Origin: Bradyrhizobium sp. RD5-C2
GTDB taxonomy: Bacteria; Pseudomonadota; Alphaproteobacteria; Rhizobiales; Xanthobacteraceae
Assembly (NCBI RefSeq): GCF_019972155.1
Contig: NZ_BOVL01000020.1
Coordinates: 108,782-148,344, forward strand
Length of the DNA: 39,563 bases
Direction of reading: 5' to 3'
In this document: in pieces, positions 15,365 through 22,229 of the stretch
Numbering within the stretch: position 1 is the first letter of the stretch
Layout of the letters: every line of letters starts with the position of its first letter
The notes under the pieces: generated by a model
What the model was told of the DNA's origin: nothing
Databases searched by the model: none
The model's input: the letters and a program-made list of their open reading frames with translations, nothing else
Position numbers and translations under genes: made by a program

Positions 15365-16444
15365 ATGACCACGCCCCTCGCCGCCAAGATCGCCAAGGAG
15401 TACGGCACGCCCTGCGCCGTGATCGACATGGACCGGGTTGAGCGCAACATCGCGCGCATCCAGAAGGCCTGCGACGAGGCCGGTGTCGCCAACCGGCCGC
15501 ATATCAAGACGCACAAGAACCCGATGCTGGCACAGCTGCAGATCAAGGCCGGCGCCAAGGGCATCACCTGCCAGAAGCTCGGCGAGGCCGAGATCATGGC
15601 CGACAGCGGCATCGACGACATCCTGATCAGCTACAATCTGCTCGGCGACGAGAAGATGGCGCGGCTCGGCGCGCTGCAAGGCAAGGCCAACGTCACCGTC
15701 GCGGCCGACAATTCAGTCGTGATCGGCGATCTGCCGAAGGCAGCAGCCGCCTCGGGGCGTCCGCTGTCGGTCGTGGTCGAATGCGACACCGGGCGCAAGC
15801 GCGCCGGCGTCGAGACCCCGGCCGAGGCGATCGCGCTGGCGCGCGAGATCGCAGCTTCGAAGGGCCTGAGCTTCGCGGGCTTCATGCTGTATCCGACCGA
15901 GACCGGCTGGGCGGATGCGCAGAAATTCTACGACGAGGCGCTGGCCGGCGTGCGCGCCCACGGCCTCGATGCGACCATCGTCTCGACCGGCGGCACGCCG
16001 AACCTCGTCAATCTCGGCAAACTGAAGGGCGGCACCGAGCACCGCTTCGGCACCTACATCTACAACGACCGCATGCAGGTCGCGGCCGGCGTTGCCTCCT
16101 GGGACGACTGCGCGCTGCATATCTATTCCACCGTCGTCAGCCGCGCCGGCCCCGAGCGCGGCATCCTCGATGCCGGCTCCAAGACGCTGACCTCGGACAC
16201 CGGCGGCCTCGAAGGCCACGGCCTGATCCTCGAACATCCCGAGGCCAAGATCGCACGCTTCGCCGAAGAGCACGGCTTCCTCGACTTGTCCCGCAGCAAC
16301 ACGCGGCCCAACGTCGGCGACGTCGTGCGGATCGTGCCCAATCACGTCTGTGTCGTCGTCAACATGATGGACGAGGTCGTGATGGTGCGCGGCGACGAGA
16401 TCATCGGCGCGCTGCCGGTAACGGCGCGCGGCAAGCTGCGCTGA
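15365..16444 (+). CDS. DSD1-family PLP enzyme (D-serine dehydratase / D-threonine aldolase-like)
   Basis: The 359-aa protein has the alanine-racemase-type barrel with the PLP lysine in RPHIKTHK (Lys48) and the C-terminal D-serine dehydratase-like domain. VVECDTGRKRAGV and VSTGGTPN in the barrel fit the family. The metal site NHVC (His327, Cys329) is the H-x-C form of eukaryote-type D-serine dehydratase, whereas D-threonine aldolases usually have H-x-D, so a dehydratase-like activity on a D-hydroxy amino acid is favoured by inference. The enzyme is cytoplasmic and should need PLP and a divalent metal such as zinc. The start at 15365 has GGAGTTGACCCG upstream. It is separated from uup by a repeat. 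Confidence 0.85.
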   Translation: MTTPLAAKIAKEYGTPCAVIDMDRVERNIARIQKACDEAGVANRPHIKTHKNPMLAQLQIKAGAKGITCQKLGEAEIMADSGIDDILISYNLLGDEKMARLGALQGKANVTVAADNSVVIGDLPKAAAASGRPLSVVVECDTGRKRAGVETPAEAIALAREIAASKGLSFAGFMLYPTETGWADAQKFYDEALAGVRAHGLDATIVSTGGTPNLVNLGKLKGGTEHRFGTYIYNDRMQVAAGVASWDDCALHIYSTVVSRAGPERGILDAGSKTLTSDTGGLEGHGLILEHPEAKIARFAEEHGFLDLSRSNTRPNVGDVVRIVPNHVCVVVNMMDEVVMVRGDEIIGALPVTARGKLR

Positions 16445-16458
16445 TCTGAGCGCCCGCG

Positions 16459-16592
16459 CATCCTTCGAGGCTCGCCCAGCGACGCAATTGCGCCGCAAGG
16501 CTCGCACCTCAGGACGACGCTCTCTCTACAGGAGAGATCGCTCTCTCGAAGCCGTCACACTAAGATGCCGTAGCGCAGCGGAGGCCTCGAAG
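16459..16592. repeat. palindromic repeat, family D, copy 1 (diverged)
   Basis: CATCCTTCGAGGCTCGC and GCTCGCACCTCAGGACGAC mark the left unit, and GCCGTCAC with GTAGCGCAGCGGAGGCCTCGA the right unit in opposite orientation. The same units are better kept at 18874-18983 and 23977-24080. It sits between two convergent genes. Confidence 0.7.
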
Positions 16593-16628
16593 TGCGACGG
16601 CGGGCGTCGCTCTACCCGCCCTACGAAT

Positions 16629-17531
16629 CTACCCGCGGATCAGCGCCTGCAGCTCGCGGTCCAGCGCATCGCGAAACACCTCGATCGGTCGCGCCAGGCG
16701 GCCGGCGGGCGGACGATGCACGATCCAGGCGCGCACAGCCGGATTGAAATCCGCGATCTTCACGGTCTTGAGCCGACTGCGGATCGGACTTCGCTTCAGT
16801 GCCACCGGCGTGACGAGACCGATGCCGAGGCCGCGCGCCACCAGTGACAGGCGTAGTTCGCTGTCGAGCGCCTCGACCGCGATGTTGAACGGCAGATGCG
16901 CCGCGTCGAAATGGCGCTTCAGCGTCTGGCGGAAGCCGCAGCCGTCCTGGTTGATCACCCACCCGGTGCGCGACAGCCATTCGAGGTCGACGAATTTCGG
17001 CGTCTTCATCTCGCGCGCGACCACGAACACCACCGGCTGCGCGCCGAGATCGGAGGCCTCGAGATCGTCTGGCGGCGCGGTGCCATCGGGCAGGCAGATC
17101 GCCGCGGCGTCGAGTTCGTTGCGGCTGACCCGCTCCATGTGATTGGGCGACCAGCCCGAGACGACGCGCAGCGCGAGCGCAGGGAACTCGCCGCGCACCG
17201 CATCGAGCGGACCAGTGAGCCCCGCCTCCGACAGGAACGGCGTCAAGCCGAGCCTGAACTCGCCGCGCACCACGCCGTCATTGGCGACGCCTGACTTGAG
17301 ATCGTCGAGCATGCGCAGCACGCGGCGCCCCTGCTCATAGGCCTCGATCCCCGCAGCCGTCGGCTTCAGCGGCTTCGACAGCCGGTCGAGCAGCTGCGCG
17401 CCGAGCATCTCCTCGAGATTCTGGATCCGCCGCGTCACGCCGGGCTGGGTCAGGTTCAGCCGCGCCGAGGCCGCGACGATCGATCCGGTCTCCACCACGG
17501 CGACAAACGCCACAAGGTCATGGGTGTTCAT
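16629..17531 (-). CDS. LysR-family transcriptional regulator (divergent from an MFS gene)
   Basis: The 300-aa protein has the LysR winged helix-turn-helix at residues 2-60 (DLVAFVAVVETGSIVAASARLN, LTQPGVTRRIQNLEEMLGAQLLDR) and the periplasmic-binding-like effector domain after about residue 90. It is transcribed away from the MFS gene at 17624 across a 92-bp gap, the classic arrangement in which a LysR protein controls its divergent neighbour and itself. The effector is unknown. The start at 17531 gives the standard N terminus. Two copies of GCATATT, 31 bp apart (17541 and 17572), and a GATCCC/GGGATC dyad lie in the gap. Confidence 0.92.
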   Translation of the reverse strand: MNTHDLVAFVAVVETGSIVAASARLNLTQPGVTRRIQNLEEMLGAQLLDRLSKPLKPTAAGIEAYEQGRRVLRMLDDLKSGVANDGVVRGEFRLGLTPFLSEAGLTGPLDAVRGEFPALALRVVSGWSPNHMERVSRNELDAAAICLPDGTAPPDDLEASDLGAQPVVFVVAREMKTPKFVDLEWLSRTGWVINQDGCGFRQTLKRHFDAAHLPFNIAVEALDSELRLSLVARGLGIGLVTPVALKRSPIRSRLKTVKIADFNPAVRAWIVHRPPAGRLARPIEVFRDALDRELQALIRG

Positions 17532-17540
17532 AACAATCTC

Positions 17541-17600
17541 GCATATTCTTCATCATCTTATTTGAATTGTAGCATATTGTCCCGATCCCCTAAAGGGATC
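17541..17600. promoter_or_regulatory. regulatory region between the LysR and MFS genes
   Basis: GCATATT occurs at 17541-17547 and 17572-17578, a spacing of 31 bp or about three helical turns, in an AT-rich stretch. Further right GATCCC-ctaaa-GGGATC forms a 17-bp dyad about 25 bp before the MFS start. Either could bind the LysR protein; no clear -10/-35 pair was found. Confidence 0.35.
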
Positions 17601-17623
17601 TCGCCACTCCATCGCGAGGTCCC

Positions 17624-18841
17624 ATGACGATTTCCGAAGCCACCAAGCTCTCCCCGGCGCACGCCGTCTCAGTGCGTCCCTTGATCTGGATCGGCGCCAT
17701 CACCACCGGCACCGTCGTCACGAACTTATTCGCGCCGCAGATCCTGGTCGGGCTGATGAGTCGATCGCTCGACATGACCGCGCTGCAGGCCGGCCTGATC
17801 TCGACGCTGACCCTGCTCGGCTACGCACTCGGGCTGTTGCTGCTGGTGCCGCTGGTCGATCTGGTCGAGAACAAGCGGCTGATCCTGCGGACCCTCGCCT
17901 GCGCCATCGTCGCCGCTATCGGTACCGCGATGGCGCCGACGCCGCTGATCTTGCTGGCCGCCACCTTCATCCTCGGCGCCTCCTGCGCCGCGATCCAGAT
18001 GGTGGTGCCGCTGGTCGCCTCGATGGTGCCGCCGGAGCGCCGCGGACAGGCGATCGGCGATGTCATGAGCGGCTTGATGATCGGCATCCTGCTGTCGCGG
18101 CCGCTGGCGAGCCTGATCGCGGACAGCTGGAACTGGCGCGGCTACTACCTCACTTCGGCCGTGCTGATGACCGTGCTCGGTTGCGCGCTGGCGCGTTATC
18201 TGCCGACGCTGCAGCCTGCGGCGAAGGTCAGCTACGGCGCGCTGCTGCGTTCATTCCCGAGATTGCTGCGCGAGGAGCCGGTGCTGCGCGTTCGCTCCTG
18301 GACCGCGGCGCTGGTGATGGCATCGTTCACCGCGTTCTGGGCGGCTGTCGCGCTGCGGCTGCCGGAAGCGCCGTTCAAGCTCGATGCCAAGGGGATCGCG
18401 CTGTTCGCGCTGATCGGCGTTGCGGGCGCGGCGGCGACTCCGATCGCCGGCCGTTGGGGCGACCGAGGTTTCGCGCGGCCGTTGCTGATCGTCTCGCACC
18501 TCCTCATCGCCGGCGCGCTCGTGCTATGCGCCTGGGCCGGCATGATCGAGTCGCGGATCGTTGCCCTTTCGCTGCTTGGCGTCGGCGCCGTGCTGCTCGA
18601 TTTCGGCATCACCACCGACCAGACGCTCGGCCGCCGCGCCGTCAATCTGTTGCAGCCGGAGGCGCGCGGCCGGATCAACGGCCTGTTCGTGGCGCTGTTC
18701 TTCATCGGCGGCGCGGTCGGTGCGGCGGCGGCGTCCGCGGCGTGGAGTTTTGGTGGATGGACGGCGGTCTGCGCGGTGGCTGCGACGTTCGGTGTGCTCG
18801 GGTTCATCACCGACATTGCGACGAAGACGGGATCGGAATGA
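17624..18841 (+). CDS. MFS transporter, 12-helix type
   Basis: The 405-aa protein is an integral inner-membrane protein with about 12 hydrophobic segments in two halves. TTGTVVTNLFAPQILVGL marks helix 1, LLVPLVDLVENKRLIL is the motif A-like loop after helix 2, and MVPPERRGQAIGDVMSG is the helix 4-5 region seen in sugar-efflux or arabinose-efflux-like (YnfM-type) members. It has a normal length for the family. Regulation by the divergent LysR gene is inferred from position. The substrate cannot be told. The start at 17624 follows GAGGTCCC, with a 6-nt gap. Confidence 0.9.
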   Translation: MTISEATKLSPAHAVSVRPLIWIGAITTGTVVTNLFAPQILVGLMSRSLDMTALQAGLISTLTLLGYALGLLLLVPLVDLVENKRLILRTLACAIVAAIGTAMAPTPLILLAATFILGASCAAIQMVVPLVASMVPPERRGQAIGDVMSGLMIGILLSRPLASLIADSWNWRGYYLTSAVLMTVLGCALARYLPTLQPAAKVSYGALLRSFPRLLREEPVLRVRSWTAALVMASFTAFWAAVALRLPEAPFKLDAKGIALFALIGVAGAAATPIAGRWGDRGFARPLLIVSHLLIAGALVLCAWAGMIESRIVALSLLGVGAVLLDFGITTDQTLGRRAVNLLQPEARGRINGLFVALFFIGGAVGAAAASAAWSFGGWTAVCAVAATFGVLGFITDIATKTGSE

Positions 18842-18873
18842 GTTGTCCGGCTCCGATGCGTGGGGCCCCCGCG

Positions 18874-18983
18874 CATCCTTCGAGGCTCGCTTCGCGAGCA
18901 CCTCAGGATGACGCTCTCTCGAAGACAAGAGCTCTCTCGAAGCCGTCACCCTGAGGAGCCGTAGCGCAGCGGAGGCCTCGAAG
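18874..18983. repeat. palindromic repeat, family D, copy 2
   Basis: CATCCTTCGAGGCTCGC-ttc-GCGAGCACCTCAGGATGAC on the left forms one hairpin-like unit; CGTCACCCTGAGGAGCC and GCGCAGCGGAGGCCTCGAAG on the right is a second unit in inverted order. It sits between the convergent MFS and flavoprotein genes. Confidence 0.82.
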
Positions 18984-18995
18984 GGCGGCGGCGGG

Positions 18996-20213
18996 CTACG
19001 CGATGCCGACGTAACGTAACGCGCCCTTCCCCGCTGCGGCGCCCGTTGCGAACGACGCCTGCAACAGGTAGCCGCCGGTCGGTGCTTCCCAGTCGAGCAT
19101 TTCGCCAGCGGCGAAAACGCCGGGCAGCCGACGCAGCATGAAATGCGCGTCCAGCTCGCTGAAGACGATCCCGCCGGCGCTCGAGATCGCCCGATCGATC
19201 TGCGCGATGCCCGTGAGCTGAACCGGAATCGCGTTGATCAGCTGCGCGAGCTCCGCCGGCGAGAACGATGCCAGTGGCCGGCCAGACGCAATCGCGGCCT
19301 CCTGCATCAGGCCGATGCCGACGGGAGAGAGTTGCGCCGCCTTGCGCAGGAAATTCGCGAGCGACTGCTTGCCGCGCGTCCCGGACAGGCGGGTGGTCAG
19401 CGCGGCGGCGTCGAGGTCGGGCCGCAGCGCGATCGTCAGCGTCGCCTGCCCGATACCCAGCACCGCCTCACGCAATTCCGCGGACAGCGCGTAGATGGCG
19501 CCGCCTTCGATGCCCGTGCGGGTGACGACGGCCTCGCCGCGCACCGTGTGCGGACCAATCGTCAATGCGATGCCCTTCAGCGGCTGCCCTTCGAAGCGAT
19601 CACGGAAGACATCCGACCACGCGACCGTGAAGCCGGAATTGGCCGGCCGCATCGGTGCGACGGCGATGCCCTTCGCTGCGATGGTCACCGTCCACGTCCC
19701 GTCGGAGCCAAGCCGCGGCCAGCTCGCGCCGCCGAGCGCAAGCACCGACGCATCGGCATTGACCACGAGCGGACCATCCGGCGTTGCAAACAACAATCCG
19801 CCGCTCTCGTCCCACCCAATCCAGCGATGCCGGAATGCAAACGCAACGCCCGCGGCATCGAGCCGCCGCAGCCAGGCACGCAGCAACGGAGATGCCTTGA
19901 ACACTTTTGGAAACACGCGGCCGCTGGTGCCGATGAAGGTGGGCTGCCCCAGCACGGCGCTCCAGGCGCGCAAGGCATCAGGCGGAAACACCTCGACCGC
20001 GGCCTTCAGGCGCGGCATCGCCTCGCGATAGCGCGCAAGGAAATCCGGCAACGGCTCGCTGTGCGTGAGATTAAGGCCACCGCGCCCGGCCATCAGGAAC
20101 TTGCGCCCGGCCGACGGCATCGCGTCGTAGACGGTGACCTGTGCACCGCCGGCCGCAAGGGTTTCCGCCGCCATCAGGCCGGCGGGACCGGCTCCGATGA
20201 CGGCGACACTCAT
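18996..20213 (-). CDS. NAD(P)/FAD-dependent oxidoreductase, TIGR03862/HI0933-type flavoprotein
   Basis: The 405-aa protein opens with the FAD dinucleotide-binding motif VIGAGPAGLMAAETLAAGG (residues 5-23), followed by GRKFLMAGRGGLNLTHSE, a signature of the HI0933-like/TIGR03862 family. ALGGASWPRLGSDG and the C-terminal FAD contact GVFAAGEMLDWEAPTGGYLLQASFATG are intact. Members are of unknown substrate; relatives have been tied to flavin reduction or tRNA-type chemistry only by similarity. The start at 20213 is two bases after the TGA of the upstream SDR gene, so the two are almost certainly co-translated. An apparent 622-aa open frame reaching into the SDR gene is out of frame with it and is rejected. 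Confidence 0.9.
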   Translation of the reverse strand: MSVAVIGAGPAGLMAAETLAAGGAQVTVYDAMPSAGRKFLMAGRGGLNLTHSEPLPDFLARYREAMPRLKAAVEVFPPDALRAWSAVLGQPTFIGTSGRVFPKVFKASPLLRAWLRRLDAAGVAFAFRHRWIGWDESGGLLFATPDGPLVVNADASVLALGGASWPRLGSDGTWTVTIAAKGIAVAPMRPANSGFTVAWSDVFRDRFEGQPLKGIALTIGPHTVRGEAVVTRTGIEGGAIYALSAELREAVLGIGQATLTIALRPDLDAAALTTRLSGTRGKQSLANFLRKAAQLSPVGIGLMQEAAIASGRPLASFSPAELAQLINAIPVQLTGIAQIDRAISSAGGIVFSELDAHFMLRRLPGVFAAGEMLDWEAPTGGYLLQASFATGAAAGKGALRYVGIA

Positions 20214-20215
20214 GC

Positions 20216-21133
20216 TCAGAGCTTGATCCCGGCCCGCGCAGCGGCCTGGGCGACGTATTTCTGTGTCTGCTCGAACGCGCCCTGCAGCGCCTTCGCGGTC
20301 GACATGTCGCTGATCGCGTTGAAGTGCGCGGCAACGCCGTCGGGCGTCCATTCGGATTGCGGCAGGTTGACGCCTTCGGTCTCCAGCACGCGGATGACAG
20401 CGAACGAGCCGGCACCGGCGCCCATGATGGTGCGGGTCGGCGCGTCCTCCGAGAGCAGGAATTCGACCGCGGGCGTGATCGCTTCCGGCTTCATCAGTTG
20501 CAGCGCCTGCGGCGGCAGCAGTTCCTCGGTCATCCGGGTCGCAGCCGTCGGCGAGACGGTGTTGACCTTGATGTTGTTCTTGCGGCCCTCTTCGGCGAGC
20601 ACGTTCATCAGGCCGACCATGCCGGCCTTCGCCGCGCCGTAATTGGCCTGGCCGAAATTGCCGAACAGGCCGGACGAGGAGGTCGTCAGCACGATGCGGC
20701 CATAGTTGCGCTCGCGCATGCCGGCCCACACCGCCTTGCAGCAATAGAAGGTGCCGGTGAGATGCACGTCGAGCACCTTGGCCCAGTCGGCGACCTCGAG
20801 CTTGGTGAACGACTTGTCGCGCAGGATGCCGGCATTGGCGCAGAGCAGGTCGACGCTGCCCCACTCCTTGGTGGCGCGCTCGACCATCGCGGTGACTTGC
20901 TCGAAGTTCGAGACGTCGGCGCCGTCGGCCATCGCGGTGCCGCCGGCCTTGCGGATCTCCTCGACCACGGTCTCGGCCGGCGACAGCGAGCCACCGGTGC
21001 CGTCGCGCGCGCCACCAAAATCGTTGACCACGACCTTGGCGCCGCGGCTGGCGAGCCCCAGCGCGTGCGCCCGCCCAAGACCATTGCCCGCGCCGGTGAC
21101 GATAGCGACGCGTCCGTCAAACCTGATTGCCAT
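20216..21133 (-). CDS. short-chain dehydrogenase/reductase, multifunctional-protein-2 (17beta-HSD4)-like
   Basis: The 305-aa SDR has the NAD(P)-binding motif TGAGNGLG (residues 13-20), NAG at 100-102, a Ser in the TTSSSG stretch near 150-155, and the catalytic Tyr165 and Lys169 in YGAAK. VVVNDFGGARDGTGGS (35-50) is the loop typical of the (3R)-hydroxyacyl-CoA dehydrogenase domain of peroxisomal MFE-2, so a 3-hydroxyacyl-CoA dehydrogenase role is plausible. A MaoC-like hydratase gene and an acyl-CoA synthetase gene lie upstream on the same strand, which supports a fatty or aromatic acyl-CoA pathway by inference. The start at 21133 is chosen over upstream in-frame codons that run into repeat DNA. 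Confidence 0.9.
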   Translation of the reverse strand: MAIRFDGRVAIVTGAGNGLGRAHALGLASRGAKVVVNDFGGARDGTGGSLSPAETVVEEIRKAGGTAMADGADVSNFEQVTAMVERATKEWGSVDLLCANAGILRDKSFTKLEVADWAKVLDVHLTGTFYCCKAVWAGMRERNYGRIVLTTSSSGLFGNFGQANYGAAKAGMVGLMNVLAEEGRKNNIKVNTVSPTAATRMTEELLPPQALQLMKPEAITPAVEFLLSEDAPTRTIMGAGAGSFAVIRVLETEGVNLPQSEWTPDGVAAHFNAISDMSTAKALQGAFEQTQKYVAQAAARAGIKL

Positions 21134-21156
21134 GCCTGTCGTTCCTGCTCTGACTA

Positions 21157-21303
21157 CCCTTCTCCCCTTGTGGGAGAAGGTGGCGCGCGCCAGCGCGCCG
21201 GATGAGGGGTTCTCTCCATGGATGAGCACGCGGAGAGAGACCCCTCACCCGGCTCCATCTCGCTCCGCTCGACTGCGCCACTCTCTCCCACAAGGGGAGA
21301 GGG
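21157..21303. repeat. palindromic repeat, family C, copy 2
   Basis: The left end CCCTTCTCCCCTTGTGGGAG (continuing AAGGTGGC) and the right end, ending CACAAGGGGAGAGGG, are inverted repeats of about 27 bp with few mismatches. GGATGAGGGGT and ACCCCTCACCCGG pair further in. The 147-bp unit lies 24 bp upstream of the SDR start and shares the CTCACCC/CTCTCCC theme with 7391-7535. Confidence 0.82.
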
Positions 21304-21414
21304 TGAGTGCTCGAACGGCATGAAAAGGTTGGGGACTTTTGAGCAGCGATGCATGGCCGGGTCAAGCCCGGCCAAGACCAAAGAAGGCCAGACCCAAGCC
21401 GGCCACCGGGCGCG

Positions 21415-21561
21415 CTAGACGGAAGGGGTCATCGATCCGCAGGGTTTCAGGCTTTTGAGCAGGTGCCCGCTCCAGCACTCGTGATGCTCCTGGGCGTAGC
21501 TCAGCGAGCCAATCAAAATCAAACCGACCACGACAAGTCCGGCGACGATGTTCTGCACCAT
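21415..21561 (-). CDS. 48-aa exported peptide, unknown function
   Basis: ATG at 21561 has GGGAG 8 nt upstream. The product starts MVQNIVAGLVVVGLILIGSL, then SYAQEHHECW. This is a short N region, a hydrophobic core and a likely signal peptidase site after Ala23 (S-Y-A). The mature peptide would be about 25 residues with two cysteines (C29, C41), two adjacent histidines and a basic middle (HLLKSLKPCGS), so a disulfide or metal site is possible. It lies between the MaoC-like and SDR genes on the same strand. No family is recognised; a retained membrane anchor is the alternative. Confidence 0.55.
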   Translation of the reverse strand: MVQNIVAGLVVVGLILIGSLSYAQEHHECWSGHLLKSLKPCGSMTPSV

Positions 21562-21736
21562 GGCTGCCACTCCCGGGACCGCACCGCCTCAACGGAGGCA
21601 TGATGGACACCAGGGATCAAAGCCGTCAATGCGCTATGTGGATCAGGCGAGCAACTCACCGCCTCTGAAAGGGGGTTGCGACGGGCTCGCTCCACCACTC
21701 CCGCTTGCGCGAAAGGTGGAGCTACTCAACCATCCC

Positions 21737-22216
21737 TTAGCTGAAGTAGATCAGGCCGAGCCAGTCGGCGACCAGCGCGGGCTTCTCCTCGCCCTCGATC
21801 TCGACCGTGACATTGGTGCGCGACAGCAGTTCCTTCGGCTTGCGCAGCGTGGCTTCCGCCAGCACGAAGCGGCCGCGGACGCGCTTGCCCGAGCGCACCG
21901 GCGAGATGAAGCGCAGCTTGTCGAAGCCGTAATTGACGCCCATAGCTGTGCCCTCGAGCACCGGCATCACCTCGTAGGACATGATCGACAGCAGCGACAT
22001 CGTGAGGAAGCCGTGGGCGATGGTGGTGCCGAACGCGGTCTCCTTCTTGGCGCGCTCGGGATCGACGTGGATGAACTGGTGATCCTCGATCACGTCGGCA
22101 TAGGTGTCGATGCGGCCCTGATCCAGCAGGTGCCATGAGGACACGCCGATCTCCTTGCCGACCATGCCCTGGTAGGTTTCCAGCGACACCGGCGGCTTCT
22201 TCCAGACTTCGTTCAT
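21737..22216 (-). CDS. MaoC/NodN-like acyl dehydratase
   Basis: The 159-aa protein is a single hotdog domain of the MaoC (R-hydratase) family, close to NodN-type members. The catalytic Asp45 and His50 lie in EDHQFIHVDPERA and the family turn TTIAHGFLTMSLL follows at 64-76. It should hydrate a trans-2-enoyl-CoA to a (3R)-hydroxyacyl-CoA, the substrate type of the downstream MFE-2-like SDR. The stop of the upstream acyl-CoA synthetase gene is 13 bp before its start, so synthetase and hydratase are probably one transcript. The name NodN does not imply a nodulation role here. Confidence 0.9.
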   Translation of the reverse strand: MNEVWKKPPVSLETYQGMVGKEIGVSSWHLLDQGRIDTYADVIEDHQFIHVDPERAKKETAFGTTIAHGFLTMSLLSIMSYEVMPVLEGTAMGVNYGFDKLRFISPVRSGKRVRGRFVLAEATLRKPKELLSRTNVTVEIEGEEKPALVADWLGLIYFS

Positions 22217-22229
22217 TGGCTAACCTCCG

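Noticed and set aside
20214..20864. N-terminal extension of the flavoprotein frame into the SDR gene
   Set aside because: The extension is the SDR gene read in another frame. The flavoprotein motif starts right at MSVAVIGAGPAG (20213), and the SDR stop is two bases before it.
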